A stretch of DNA of 64,000 nucleotides, from positions 9,033 through 73,032 of the forward strand of contig CAYPWL010000015.1 in the NCBI GenBank assembly GCA_964414425.1, read 5' to 3'. The position numbers were made by a program, and so were the translations under genes. This document shows, in pieces, positions 24,682 through 34,438 of this stretch. Source of the stretch: GYS-P2D sp964414425. GTDB lineage: Bacteria > Bacteroidota > Bacteroidia > Chitinophagales > Saprospiraceae. The notes beneath the pieces are model-generated. The model searched no databases. It saw nothing but the letters and a program-made list of their open reading frames with translations, and was not told the DNA's origin. The number at the start of each line of letters is the position of its first letter. Positions within the stretch are counted from its first letter, which is position 1.

Positions 24682-27225
24682 GCTCATATCGAGGACGAAA
24701 AACTGAAAGAAATATTTAAGGATCGGGCCTTTATATACCCTGGTGATATAGTCGCTCACATGGATCCTTACAAAAAGGTCTTTTTCACCGGCAGCAAGTT
24801 TACCAAGTCGATTGGCAAGACGATATCTTTTGATGGTAAGCCGCAACCAAGTTTCAATAGGAGCATTGAATTGCTGATTGACGATATGCGGGAGCTCATT
24901 GGCAGTCAGTCTGAGATATTCCTATTTACCGACAGTGTCAAGCAGATTGAGCGTTTTCACAGCATATTTGAGGATCTCAAAGCCAATGTGAGCTTCCATC
25001 CGATACCAAAATCGATCCATGCCGGCTTTATCGATCCAATACTTAAGATAGCTTGCTATACCGATCATCAGATTTTTGAGCGCTTTCACCGATATAAGCT
25101 CCGTAAGGGATTCACCAAGGAGCAAGCCATTAACCTCAAGATGCTCAGAGAGCTGCGCCGAGGTGACTTCGTTGTGCACATCGATCACGGCGTCGGTAAG
25201 TTCTCGGGATTAGAGAAGATTGATATCAACGGTCATGTCCAAGAGTCTGTCCGTATATTTTATAGAAACAATGATGTACTCTATGTGAGTATTAACTCAC
25301 TGCATAAGATATCACGCTACATTGGCAAGGATGGTACCCCTCCTAAACTGGACAAAATCGGTAGTGACGCCTGGAAGGCTCTTAAGCGAAAGACCAAAAG
25401 ACAGGTTAAGGATATCGCCAAAGAACTCATTAAGTTATATGCTAAGCGCAAGGCGTCTGTAGGATTTGGATGTGAGCCCGATGGATATCTCCAAAATGAG
25501 TTGGAGGCCTCATTCATCTATGAGGACACGCCAGATCAACTGCAAGCGACTATCGACGTCAAGGCTGATATGGAAAAGGCCTATCCCATGGATCGCTTGA
25601 TCTGTGGTGATGTAGGATTTGGTAAAACTGAGGTCGCCATACGAGCAGCTTTTAAGGCAGTGGTAAATGGTAAGCAGGTTGCAATCTTAGTTCCTACCAC
25701 GATATTAGCACTCCAGCACTCCAAGACCTTTAGAGAGCGGTTTAAGGACTTCCCAGTAACTGTTGATTATGTGAACCGCTTTAAGTCAACGGCACAAAAA
25801 AATCAAACCTATAAAGAGTTAGAGTCGGGCAATTTAGATATTATCATTGGCACCCATGCCCTACTCAATAAGAAGGTAAAATTCAAAGATCTCGGCCTAC
25901 TGATCATAGATGAGGAACAAAAATTTGGGGTTGCCGCCAAAGAGAAACTACGTGGACTTAAGGTAAATGTAGACACGCTCACCCTAACGGCCACTCCGAT
26001 ACCGAGGACTCTGCAGTTCTCATTGATGGCAGCCAGAGATCTATCGATTATTAAGACAGCACCGCCCAATCGTCAACCGATACATACAGAGCGACGAGTA
26101 TTTAATGATGAGGTGATCAGAGACTCTATATACTATGAGGTGCATCGAGGTGGGCAGGTATTCTTCGTACATAACAGAGTCAAGTCCTTGATGGACATGT
26201 CGGCTCTCATTAAGAGACTCTGCCCAGATGTATCCATTGCAACGGCACATGGCCAGATGGATCCTAAGCATCTGGAGACGACATTAGTAGACTTTATAGA
26301 TCGCAAGTACGATGTACTCGTCTGCACCAACATCATAGAGACCGGACTCGATATCGCTAATGCCAATACTATGATCATCAACAATGCTCATCAGTTCGGC
26401 TTGAGTGATCTGCATCAGCTCAGAGGACGTGTAGGACGATCCAATAAAAAAGCATTTTGCTATCTGTTTGCTCCACCGATCTCTACCCTCACTCCTGAGG
26501 CGCGCAAGCGATTGAAGACACTTGAGGAGTTTAGCGACTTAGGCAGTGGATTTCATATTGCGATGAGAGATATGGATATCCGTGGTGCAGGAAATCTCCT
26601 GGGTGCAGAGCAAAGCGGCTTCATTGCAGACATAGGCTATGAGACCTATCAAAGGATACTCGAAGAAGCAGTAGTAGAGCTCAAGGAAAACGAATTCAAA
26701 GATGTATTTGATGAGCAGCTCAAGGACCACTCTTATGTGAGAGATGTAGAGATAGACACCGATGTAGAAATGCTCATCCCTGATAACTACATCAACAATG
26801 TGCAAGAGCGCTTCAATCTCTATAGCGAACTCGATGCGATCAATGATGAGAGCAGCCTGATAGATTTCCGACAGGGCTTAAAGGATCGGTTTGGACCCAT
26901 ACCTGAGACTGTTGAGGAGCTCTTCAATGGACTTCGACTCCGTTGGCAAGCTAAGAAGTTAGGTTTCGAGCGTGTCATCATCAAGGGAGGTAGGATGAGG
27001 TGCTACTTTATATCCAACCCGCAGTCAAGTTTTTTCGAAACGCCATTGTTCCAATCTTTAATCAACTATATCTCTACTAAAGGTGCGCTGCAGGGATATC
27101 AGCTTAAGCAAACTAAAAGCTACCTGATCCTATCTCGTGGAGAGGTTAGTACCTTAAAAGAGGGCCAAATCTATCTTCAGCGAATTTTAGAGGATCTCGA
27201 GTCTCCTGTGCCAGCTAACTCTTAG
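24682..27225 (+). CDS. mfd: Transcription-repair coupling factor Mfd (5' end lost in gap)
   Basis: DNA translocase that removes stalled RNA polymerase and recruits nucleotide-excision repair. The frame is open from the first base after the gap, leaving 847 residues of an expected ~1100-1150; the N-terminal UvrB-like part is missing. Visible are the RNA polymerase interacting domain (RGDFVVHIDHGVGKFSG), the RecG-like helicase motor with Walker A GDVGFGKTE, the DEEQ box, TATPIPRTL, the second helicase domain with QLRGRVGRS, and the C-terminal TRCF domain. The internal ATG at 24760 is not the real start. The gene reads towards crcB, which is convergent. Confidence 0.96.
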   Translation, partial: AHIEDEKLKEIFKDRAFIYPGDIVAHMDPYKKVFFTGSKFTKSIGKTISFDGKPQPSFNRSIELLIDDMRELIGSQSEIFLFTDSVKQIERFHSIFEDLKANVSFHPIPKSIHAGFIDPILKIACYTDHQIFERFHRYKLRKGFTKEQAINLKMLRELRRGDFVVHIDHGVGKFSGLEKIDINGHVQESVRIFYRNNDVLYVSINSLHKISRYIGKDGTPPKLDKIGSDAWKALKRKTKRQVKDIAKELIKLYAKRKASVGFGCEPDGYLQNELEASFIYEDTPDQLQATIDVKADMEKAYPMDRLICGDVGFGKTEVAIRAAFKAVVNGKQVAILVPTTILALQHSKTFRERFKDFPVTVDYVNRFKSTAQKNQTYKELESGNLDIIIGTHALLNKKVKFKDLGLLIIDEEQKFGVAAKEKLRGLKVNVDTLTLTATPIPRTLQFSLMAARDLSIIKTAPPNRQPIHTERRVFNDEVIRDSIYYEVHRGGQVFFVHNRVKSLMDMSALIKRLCPDVSIATAHGQMDPKHLETTLVDFIDRKYDVLVCTNIIETGLDIANANTMIINNAHQFGLSDLHQLRGRVGRSNKKAFCYLFAPPISTLTPEARKRLKTLEEFSDLGSGFHIAMRDMDIRGAGNLLGAEQSGFIADIGYETYQRILEEAVVELKENEFKDVFDEQLKDHSYVRDVEIDTDVEMLIPDNYINNVQERFNLYSELDAINDESSLIDFRQGLKDRFGPIPETVEELFNGLRLRWQAKKLGFERVIIKGGRMRCYFISNPQSSFFETPLFQSLINYISTKGALQGYQLKQTKSYLILSRGEVSTLKEGQIYLQRILEDLESPVPANS

Positions 27226-27231
27226 AGAGCT

Positions 27232-27612
27232 TTAGGAGGCGACAATCATATGGGCCGCATACAGTCCTATGAGGATACTGATGATGCCAAGAATCAAACT
27301 CCCCAAGCTATATAGAATAGCCATCCCTGTTGCACCAGATTGATAGAGCTGGACCACCTCTAAGCTATAAGTAGAAAAGGTGCTAAATCCCCCACAAAAG
27401 CCCGTCATAAATACAAGCTTAGTTTGATTGCCGATAATGTCCTTTATGAATAGGCCCATCAGTAATCCAAGGATCAGCGAGCTGACCACATTAGCGATTA
27501 GGGTTCCCTTAGGAAATGAGGGATGGGTGAAAAACTCTGAAATTAAATATCTGGTAACGCAGCCCAAGCCACCACCTAAGAATACGAGGATAATAGAATT
27601 AAAAGAGAGCAT
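27232..27612 (-). CDS. crcB: Fluoride exporter CrcB (Fluc)
   Basis: Small dimeric fluoride channel. The 126 residues form four membrane helices and contain GGGLGCVTRYLISEF at the start, and the pore motif GFCGGFSTFSTYS (~72-84) with the Phe and Ser/Thr track. Only one copy is present, so it would work as a homodimer. Its ATG overlaps the stop of the upstream WecA-like gene (TGATG), so translation is coupled and there is no room for a fluoride riboswitch directly before it. Confidence 0.95.
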   Translation of the reverse strand: MLSFNSIILVFLGGGLGCVTRYLISEFFTHPSFPKGTLIANVVSSLILGLLMGLFIKDIIGNQTKLVFMTGFCGGFSTFSTYSLEVVQLYQSGATGMAILYSLGSLILGIISILIGLYAAHMIVAS

Positions 27613-28670
27613 CACGAGCTCCGAGCAACACTTGGTCGACTAGATATAATCAGTCGTACCACCTGAGTGAATATGATGCTGATAGAGAGTAGCAGTATAA
27701 ATCCAAGCACTATGTGTAGATGCTCTAACTGTAGCGCTACGATGATCATCAATACATTAAATGCTAATAAGGTAAACGTCGACTGCATATGACTCAAGCC
27801 AGACTCCAACATCAGGTGATGCAAGTGCCTCTTATCTGGAACGAATGGTGATGTGCCCTCTAACAACCTAATCGTAAAGACTCTTAAGGTATCATATATA
27901 GGCAAGATCATTAAGCCAAGTGCAATGATCACTGGTGACTCAAACTTGAGGGGATGAGCATTGAGTGTCATGTTAATTTCTAAGAACTGAATCACGATGA
28001 TACTACAGACCGCTCCCAATACCAGTGAACCGGTGTCCCCCATAAATATTTTAGCTGGCGTAATGTTGTACTTCAAAAAAGCCAATGTTGCACCACTCAC
28101 CACGAATGCCAAAGTGCTATAATCATAATAGCCCACCATGAAAAACCAAAACCCTAATAGAGTAGTAGTCAATATCACCACTGTGGAGCATAGACCATTG
28201 ATCCCGTCGATTAGGTTGTATGAGTTAATTACAAATAGATAAAATAGTACACTGATAAAGGTGCTCAGTGCATATGGAATTGCCTCTATCCCAAATAAAC
28301 CGTAGAACTGTGTAATTCTTAGATCCGCCCAAAAGACGAGGACATAAACCGCTATGAGCTGTCCGATCAGCTTAGCTAATGGTGTCAAAGGCCGTAAGTC
28401 ATCTTGTGCTCCCAGTAAGAATATTACTCCGAGAGCCATTAATATGTACCTAAACGTTTCAAACTGTTCTGTTGGAATGGTTAACAAGAGTACCAGCGTA
28501 AAACTTACGAAAATGCCTATCCCTCCGAGTGAAGGAACAACTCCTGTATGCGCCTTTCTCTCGTCAGCTTTATCCACAATATTTCTGTGGAGCGCTGTTT
28601 TGATAACGCACGGGATTAGCACAAGTGCTAATATGAAAGAGAGACCGAATGAAAATATGATATCAAGCAT
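27612..28670 (-). CDS. MraY/WecA family undecaprenyl-phosphate sugar-1-phosphate transferase
   Basis: Transfers a sugar 1-phosphate (often GlcNAc-1-P) to undecaprenyl phosphate, starting O-antigen or other surface glycan synthesis. The product has about eleven membrane helices and the family motifs AQDDLRPL (magnesium site), NSYNLIDGINGL, FMGDTGSL and the HLHHLML loop. I use the ATG at 28670 (MLDIIFSFGLSF) instead of an upstream TTG at 28697. The loop between helices fits WecA rather than MraY. It forms a two-gene unit with crcB. Confidence 0.92.
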   Translation of the reverse strand: MLDIIFSFGLSFILALVLIPCVIKTALHRNIVDKADERKAHTGVVPSLGGIGIFVSFTLVLLLTIPTEQFETFRYILMALGVIFLLGAQDDLRPLTPLAKLIGQLIAVYVLVFWADLRITQFYGLFGIEAIPYALSTFISVLFYLFVINSYNLIDGINGLCSTVVILTTTLLGFWFFMVGYYDYSTLAFVVSGATLAFLKYNITPAKIFMGDTGSLVLGAVCSIIVIQFLEINMTLNAHPLKFESPVIIALGLMILPIYDTLRVFTIRLLEGTSPFVPDKRHLHHLMLESGLSHMQSTFTLLAFNVLMIIVALQLEHLHIVLGFILLLSISIIFTQVVRLIISSRPSVARSS

Positions 28671-28753
28671 CTTAACTGCCAGCGTATTCTTAACCAACAG
28701 CTAATGTATGTAATAAAATAATAATATTATAATAAGTTGTAATATATAACAGA

Positions 28754-29239
28754 CTACTCCTTGAGCCATCTCTTGAGCTCCTCGCCAAGGTCATTGATGC
28801 CGTTTAGTACATCATCAATGGTATTCTCCAATGTTTCACCTAATTCTTCCTTGACGAATCTTTCAATTTCTCTGGCTCCATTGGCTCCAAGCTCTTCCAA
28901 CTCCTCATTTAAATCGAATGACTCTAAGTTCAGGTCGCTGATATCCCTATGTACCTCATAGACCATAAGGTTCTTAATCACGTCAATCTTATTGGTCAGG
29001 GTCAACTCTTCCTTATGCTTCATGTAACAGACATCCAGCAATTCCTTGACCTCCTCATCTATTTCCGCCCAGTCCTGAGCTGATAACTCCTGAGAGTCAT
29101 TGTCACTGAAGCTTGAGACGGCATCGTCCAATGATTTTATGAAGGATTCCTTATCAGGGCATAACTGGATTGCAGTGCAGCGAGATAGCGAGATTACCAG
29201 ACTTAAAACAATGATTACAGAGAGAATAGATTTATACAT
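28754..29239 (-). CDS. Small acidic helical lipoprotein of unknown function
   Basis: With the ATG at 29239 the product has 161 residues: a signal peptide ending in SLSRC, a plausible lipobox, then a strongly acidic, alpha-helical body without Gly or Pro breaks for long stretches. The C-terminal third is a repeating amphipathic helix (NTIDDVLNGINDLGEELKRWL). The longer start at 29302 would put 21 residues before the signal peptide and is unlikely. No known domain was recognised; it may be a coiled-coil envelope factor. The gene is divergent from uppS. Confidence 0.6.
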   Translation of the reverse strand: MYKSILSVIIVLSLVISLSRCTAIQLCPDKESFIKSLDDAVSSFSDNDSQELSAQDWAEIDEEVKELLDVCYMKHKEELTLTNKIDVIKNLMVYEVHRDISDLNLESFDLNEELEELGANGAREIERFVKEELGETLENTIDDVLNGINDLGEELKRWLKE

Positions 29240-29362
29240 AATGAGCCAAAATTGTCCTAATAATGATCTTACACTGATGAAAATAGAATATATAGGCGTC
29301 AATAGTACCTGTTTATTCTACGGACTGCCCTATTTATGGGCCTAACGCATTCGTAATATTGT

Positions 29363-29370
29363 TACTTTTG
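29363..29370 (+). promoter_or_regulatory. Putative -7 promoter element of uppS
   Basis: TACTTTTG matches TAnnTTTG and is followed by CGCTCCTTC, nearly the same context as at rpsF. It lies 26 bases before the uppS ATG. A -33 TTG is not obvious. Confidence 0.5.
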
Positions 29371-29396
29371 CGCTCCTTCAATTTATAGAATTTTTG

Positions 29397-30143
29397 ATGC
29401 AACACGATTCTGACATAGATACTGACAACTTGCCGCAGCATATCGCTGTCATCATGGATGGCAACGGTCGGTGGGCGAAGAGTCAAAATCGTGCGCGTGT
29501 TTTTGGTCATCAGAATGGCGTTCATGCAGTACGCGAGATATCTGAGGGCGCTGCCGAATTAGGTGTTCCTTATCTGACACTTTATGCTTTTTCGAAGGAA
29601 AATTGGAAAAGACCGGCATTTGAGGTCAACACCTTGATGAAGTTATTCGTCAAGACTATTGACAAAGAGCTAAGCACACTGAATAAGAACAACATCAAGC
29701 TTAACGCTATAGGAGATCTTAAGTCTCTCCCAAAAGAAACCTATAAAGCCCTAATAAAAGGTATACATGCGACTTCTCAGAATACACGTATGACGCTCAC
29801 ATTGGCACTCAATTATAGTAGTCGATGGGAGATTTTGTCCGCAGTAGAGAAATATGCTGAGATGGTTAGATCAGGGGAGACAACAGATGAAGCACCGACT
29901 GAAGAGTTATTCGAAAGTTTACTTCAGACCAGCGGTATGCCAGATCCCGACCTGTTGATCAGGACAAGTGGCGAGCGTCGTATCAGCAACTACTTATTAT
30001 GGCAGCTGTCATATGCAGAGCTATATTTCACAGATGTACTTTGGCCAGATTTTAAAAAAGAGCACCTCCATAAAGCTATATTGACCTACCAAAATCGAGA
30101 AAGAAGGTTTGGTTTAACAGGGGAGCAGTTAATTAATTCTTAA
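29397..30143 (+). CDS. uppS: Isoprenyl transferase (undecaprenyl diphosphate synthase)
   Basis: Adds isopentenyl units in cis to farnesyl diphosphate, giving the C55 lipid carrier for cell wall and surface glycans. The 248-residue product has the catalytic MDGNGRWAKS near residue 20-29, the YAFSKENWKRP motif, and the C-terminal PDPDLLIRTSGERRISNYLLWQ-like signature (around 195-215). The ATG at 29397 is preferred over a TTG one codon before. It is followed after 76 bases by bamA, an arrangement common in Bacteroidota. Confidence 0.97.
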   Translation: MQHDSDIDTDNLPQHIAVIMDGNGRWAKSQNRARVFGHQNGVHAVREISEGAAELGVPYLTLYAFSKENWKRPAFEVNTLMKLFVKTIDKELSTLNKNNIKLNAIGDLKSLPKETYKALIKGIHATSQNTRMTLTLALNYSSRWEILSAVEKYAEMVRSGETTDEAPTEELFESLLQTSGMPDPDLLIRTSGERRISNYLLWQLSYAELYFTDVLWPDFKKEHLHKAILTYQNRERRFGLTGEQLINS

Positions 30144-30219
30144 CGCAGGGTTAAATATGAAAACAACAAGCGAGGTACTTATAAAAGACTGTTCTTTTGG
30201 GACTCTATACTCACCATAT

Positions 30220-32817
30220 ATGATAAGAAGAGTCATTCTGCTTCTCTTGGGCTGTATTACATTAGGGGCCCTTACAGCACAGGATACTAATCCATTAGCG
30301 CCTAACTTCGTAGAGTTAGATTATAGCAATAAGAAAATCTATCACATCGCACAAGTGAACATTACTGGTGCCGAGCGACGAGACGATAACGCTATTAAGT
30401 CCATCACTGGACTCCGTGAAGGTCAGACCATCGAGATTCCGAGTGAGCGACTATCAAGAGCGGTCAATGAATTGTGGAGACTACGGTTATTTTCGGATGT
30501 CGAGATTATGTTGGATAAGCTCGTTGAGGATAGCGTATATCTGACGGTACAACTTAAGGAGCAACCTACCTTATCAGGATATGAATTTCAAAATGTCCGT
30601 AAAATCCAACAAGAGAATCTCTTAGAAGAACTCGGTGAAACCTTTAGAATCGGAGGGATCATATCAGAGAATGATCGTAATGTAGGTGCAGGCAAACTCA
30701 GACAGTACTATGTTGACAAAGGATTCTTGGATGCGGAGGTTACGATGACTCCTGTCGAAGATACTGTGTTGCAGAATACGATCAAGATGCGCATCGCTGT
30801 CGAAAAGAATGATAAGGTCAAGATCAAGAAGATCAACTTCATTGGTAATCAAGCGATCAAAGACAAAAAACTTAGAAAACAGCTCAAGGACACGAAGCAA
30901 AAAGGAACATTTCTCAAGAAGTCAAAGTATGTCAAAGCAGACTATGAAGCGGATAAGAAAAATCTGATCCAATACTACATCCAAAATGGTCACAGTGACG
31001 CTCAGATCCTCAGGGACTCTGTATGGCGTGATGACAAGGGCTTAGTTAATCTCAACCTATACATCGACGAAGGAGTACAATACAAGTTTGGTAATATCCT
31101 ATGGAAAGGAAACTCCCTCTATACAGATGACCAACTGGCAGCGGTACTCAATATCCCGAAAGGAACTGTTTTTAATCCTGATGATCTCTCGCAGCGATTA
31201 GAATTTAGTTTGGATGGGCGAGATATTTCGTCACTATACATGGATAAAGGGTATTTGTTCTTCAATGTGGATCCGCAACAGGTATCTATCCGCCAGGACA
31301 CTATCGATATAGAGATGAGAATCTTTGAAGGTCCACAAGCGACCATCGACAAGGTTACAATCAAAGGAAATGATCGAACTCACGAGGATATCATCCGTCG
31401 TGTAGTAAGAACAAGACCTGGCGAAAAATTCAGTAGATCAGACATTATTAGATCTCAACGTGAGATTACCAACTTAGGATATTTTGATCCTGAGGATCTC
31501 GGCATAAACACACCCGTCAATTATGAAAGAGGTACCGTTGATATAGAGTATACTGTCGTCGAGAGACCATCAGATCAGCTAGAGCTATCTGCAGGTTACG
31601 GTGGATTTGAGGGACTTATTGGAACCTTAGGGGTAACATTTAATAACTTCTCTCTCGAGAATATTAGAAACAAGACAGCTTGGTCTCCATTGCCTACAGG
31701 AGATGGACAACGCCTCTCCTTACGTATCCAATCTAACAGTAGATTCTTTAGATCCTATAACTTTAGCTTTACTGAGCCTTGGTTAGGAGGTAAGCGCCCT
31801 AATGCCTTTACAGTAGGTTGGGCATTGTCACAGTTTGATAACTCTTCTTTTGGAGCGGGATCGTTAACCATCAACAGATTCTTTGCTGGATTAGGTACTG
31901 CTCTTAAGTTCCCAGATGACTTCTTTACTTCGTCTACTACGATCAACTTAGAGACTATCAACCTTGATAATTTTGCAACTGGATTCTTAGTGAACAATGG
32001 TTCATTCAAAAACTTCAATATCCAACAAGTATTCTCAAGAAGTTCAATCGCAAATCCTCAGTTTCCTACGAGTGGGTCGAGAGTATCACTGACGATTCAG
32101 TTTACACTACCATACTCATTGTTTAGAAGAGATAACTTCTGGGTTCTCGATGGTGAAGAAAGAGAATCAGCGATTCAAAATGAACTACGAACCTTAGGTA
32201 TTAGAGGCCGAAGTGGTTTTGATGAAAATGCATTCATCGCAAATCTTGAAGAGGCTCGCCGATTTGAATTCTTAGAGTATCACAAATGGAGAGTAGATGC
32301 AGAGTGGTTCTATAATATTACAGGAAAGCTCGTATTTATGACTCAGGCCAAACTGGGATTCCTCGGGACATATGATAGTAACATTGGCGATGTACCATTC
32401 GAGCGATTCCAACTCGGTGGCGATGGACTATCTAACCAAAACGCAGGTATCCAAGGGACAGACATCATCGCACTAAGAGGATATGAGACAGAGGATATCT
32501 CTCCTAATGATAACGCTAATGGAGGTGGGATCATCTTTAATAAGTTTACGACAGAGTTGAGGTACCCATTATCGACTAATCCTAATTCGATCATATATAC
32601 AACACTATATTTCCAAGCTGGTAATCAGTGGAATTCATTTAGTGATTATAATCCATTTGACCTAAGAAGGACTGTGGGTGTAGGAGCGAGAGTATTCTTA
32701 CCTGTATTCGGTCTATTAGGATTTGATTACGGCTTCGGCTTAGATAAAACTGTCGCTAACCCTGGTCTGGGGCCATTAGGTAAATTCAGTATCGTCTTAG
32801 GATTCGAGCCTGATTAA
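30220..32817 (+). CDS. bamA: Outer-membrane assembly factor BamA
   Basis: Inserts beta-barrel proteins into the outer membrane. From the ATG at 30220 the 865-residue protein has a signal peptide (RRVILLLLGCITLGALTAQ), POTRA domains over roughly residues 35-425, and a C-terminal Omp85 barrel with the LRGY motif of the L6 loop in the sequence IIALRGYETED. The N-terminal POTRA begins with KIYHIAQVNITGAERRDD. An ATG at 30157 would give 21 extra residues before the signal peptide and is rejected. The gene sits between uppS and skp, as expected. Confidence 0.96.
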   Translation: MIRRVILLLLGCITLGALTAQDTNPLAPNFVELDYSNKKIYHIAQVNITGAERRDDNAIKSITGLREGQTIEIPSERLSRAVNELWRLRLFSDVEIMLDKLVEDSVYLTVQLKEQPTLSGYEFQNVRKIQQENLLEELGETFRIGGIISENDRNVGAGKLRQYYVDKGFLDAEVTMTPVEDTVLQNTIKMRIAVEKNDKVKIKKINFIGNQAIKDKKLRKQLKDTKQKGTFLKKSKYVKADYEADKKNLIQYYIQNGHSDAQILRDSVWRDDKGLVNLNLYIDEGVQYKFGNILWKGNSLYTDDQLAAVLNIPKGTVFNPDDLSQRLEFSLDGRDISSLYMDKGYLFFNVDPQQVSIRQDTIDIEMRIFEGPQATIDKVTIKGNDRTHEDIIRRVVRTRPGEKFSRSDIIRSQREITNLGYFDPEDLGINTPVNYERGTVDIEYTVVERPSDQLELSAGYGGFEGLIGTLGVTFNNFSLENIRNKTAWSPLPTGDGQRLSLRIQSNSRFFRSYNFSFTEPWLGGKRPNAFTVGWALSQFDNSSFGAGSLTINRFFAGLGTALKFPDDFFTSSTTINLETINLDNFATGFLVNNGSFKNFNIQQVFSRSSIANPQFPTSGSRVSLTIQFTLPYSLFRRDNFWVLDGEERESAIQNELRTLGIRGRSGFDENAFIANLEEARRFEFLEYHKWRVDAEWFYNITGKLVFMTQAKLGFLGTYDSNIGDVPFERFQLGGDGLSNQNAGIQGTDIIALRGYETEDISPNDNANGGGIIFNKFTTELRYPLSTNPNSIIYTTLYFQAGNQWNSFSDYNPFDLRRTVGVGARVFLPVFGLLGFDYGFGLDKTVANPGLGPLGKFSIVLGFEPD

Positions 32818-32923
32818 GGTACTGTTAAAAAGAACATTGAAAATAGAATTTAGCATCAAACACACGTCATACAAAAAAATCGATTAAACAACTAAGGCCA
32901 GTGCGGTCTATAAAAACTACAAA

Positions 32924-33427
32924 ATGAACAGAATAATAACACTAGCTTTCTTAATCCTACTTGGATTGCAACTCACCGCACAGAAGTATGGATATGTTAA
33001 CTCATCACAACTATTGATCAATCTACCAGATGTCAAAACAGCTGATAGTCAGCTTGAAGCATATCAGAAGCAATTGATCGCTAAAGGAGAACAAATGGTT
33101 AAGAGCTTTGAAACTGAGTACAAAGCGTATCTTGCCAAAGTAGATTCTGGAGAATTGTCACAGATCGATATGCAACAAAGAGAAGGTAAGCTTGCACAAG
33201 ATCAGCAAGCGATTCAGGCATTCGAAGTACAAGTTCAAAATGATATCGCTGCTAAGAAGCAAGAGCTCTATCAGCCTATATTGGCGCGAGTGCAAAAAGT
33301 GGTTGACGCCTATGGCAAAGAAGAAGGATATACGATGATATTTGATGCAAGCATCGGAGGCATTCTTTTCGCCGATACCGCTGATGACTTAATGCCTGTC
33401 CTAAAGACTAAGCTCGGCATACAATAG
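32924..33427 (+). CDS. OmpH/Skp family periplasmic chaperone
   Basis: Holds unfolded outer-membrane proteins on the way to BamA. The 167-residue protein has a signal peptide (LAFLILLGLQLTAQ), the family start KYGYVNSSQLLINLPD, a long charged coiled coil (residues ~45-110) and the closing AVYTMIFDASIGGIL-like strand with YTMIFDASIGG. It trimerises in homologues. It lies 106 bases downstream of bamA on the same strand, and the pairing supports the role. Confidence 0.93.
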   Translation: MNRIITLAFLILLGLQLTAQKYGYVNSSQLLINLPDVKTADSQLEAYQKQLIAKGEQMVKSFETEYKAYLAKVDSGELSQIDMQQREGKLAQDQQAIQAFEVQVQNDIAAKKQELYQPILARVQKVVDAYGKEEGYTMIFDASIGGILFADTADDLMPVLKTKLGIQ

Positions 33428-33448
33428 AATATTAAGGTTCCCCTCGAC

Positions 33449-34417
33449 TTAGGATACCTTATTGATATAACTTAGGAGTAATGGCCTGTCTATTACTCCT
33501 ATTTCTTTTTTATTCTCATCCCTAACGATCACCGATAGCCAGCCCTGGCTCTTCATTACTTCAAAAAGTTTATTTATCGGGATGTTATAGCTTACATAAC
33601 CGTAACGGTCGTGGGAGATTAAGTCTCCATTTTCATTGACAGACAATATACTCAGATTACGCTCTTGAGATTTGAGCAGATCTAAAGCTATGATTTCGTT
33701 CAACTTATTTTCTCTTACAATAAAGCGACGCTCCGCTCTAGCCGTGAGGAATACAAAGATTCCGATAAACATCAACATGTAATGATCAAAATACGCCCCT
33801 CCGATCACAAAGATCACGGCAAGCACTTGACCTACGTAACTCGCTATCATCGTCGCCTTCTGATGATTCTTGAGACCCATGGTCAGTAGAGCACGCAGGA
33901 TTCGGCCTCCATCCATCGGAAAAGCAGGAATCAGATTAAAAGCCACTAACGCCGCATTGATCGAAAACAAGATTCCTATATAATCCGACCAATGGGTAAG
34001 TGGATTAATAACCTCAGATGTAGGCAGTAATGGCTTACCCGCTATCAAGAGAATTGCCCCAAATAGTATCAGAAATACCAGATTTACTGCTGGACCGGCA
34101 AAAGCGATATATAACTCATGTAATGCCTTCTTAGGGATGTGTGTCAGTCTGGCAACACCACCTATCGGAGAGATGATGATATCCTTAGTAGCTACTCCAT
34201 ATCGTCTCGCTGTGAGCGCATGACCATACTCATGCATAATGACAAAACAGAACATCAACAGCACTAAGCTGAAGAACCATACACCCTCGATAGCGCTTAG
34301 CTCATGCTCTGCGATATAATAGGTAATAAACAAAAGGAGCAAACCAAAGCTCCAGTGAACCTTAATGGGTATATCTGCAAATCGACCTAATACCAGTGAA
34401 CCCTTGCGGTATTGCAT
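33449..34417 (-). CDS. Site-2 protease family (M50) membrane metallopeptidase
   Basis: Intramembrane zinc protease with six hydrophobic segments in 322 residues. The zinc motif HEYGH is at 62-66 and the third ligand lies in NLIPAFPMDGGRIL, both as in M50 enzymes of the SpoIVFB/Rv2625-like group. In place of paired CBS domains, the C-terminal ~100 residues form one small mixed domain (INELDLL... to the end). The substrate is unknown. The gene is convergent with skp and followed by the TPR gene upstream on the same strand. Confidence 0.9.
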   Translation of the reverse strand: MQYRKGSLVLGRFADIPIKVHWSFGLLLLFITYYIAEHELSAIEGVWFFSLVLLMFCFVIMHEYGHALTARRYGVATKDIIISPIGGVARLTHIPKKALHELYIAFAGPAVNLVFLILFGAILLIAGKPLLPTSEVINPLTHWSDYIGILFSINAALVAFNLIPAFPMDGGRILRALLTMGLKNHQKATMIASYVGQVLAVIFVIGGAYFDHYMLMFIGIFVFLTARAERRFIVRENKLNEIIALDLLKSQERNLSILSVNENGDLISHDRYGYVSYNIPINKLFEVMKSQGWLSVIVRDENKKEIGVIDRPLLLSYINKVS

Positions 34418-34438
34418 AATGTATTGCTGAGGTCTGGT

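Noticed and set aside
24556..24846. Minus-strand frame running through the N gap
   Set aside because: It contains unknown bases and exists only because the gap reads as open; mfd covers the right side on the plus strand.
27232..28670. Search for a fluoride riboswitch before crcB
   Set aside because: crcB starts on the stop codon of the preceding gene, so there is no leader; none was seen upstream of the pair either.
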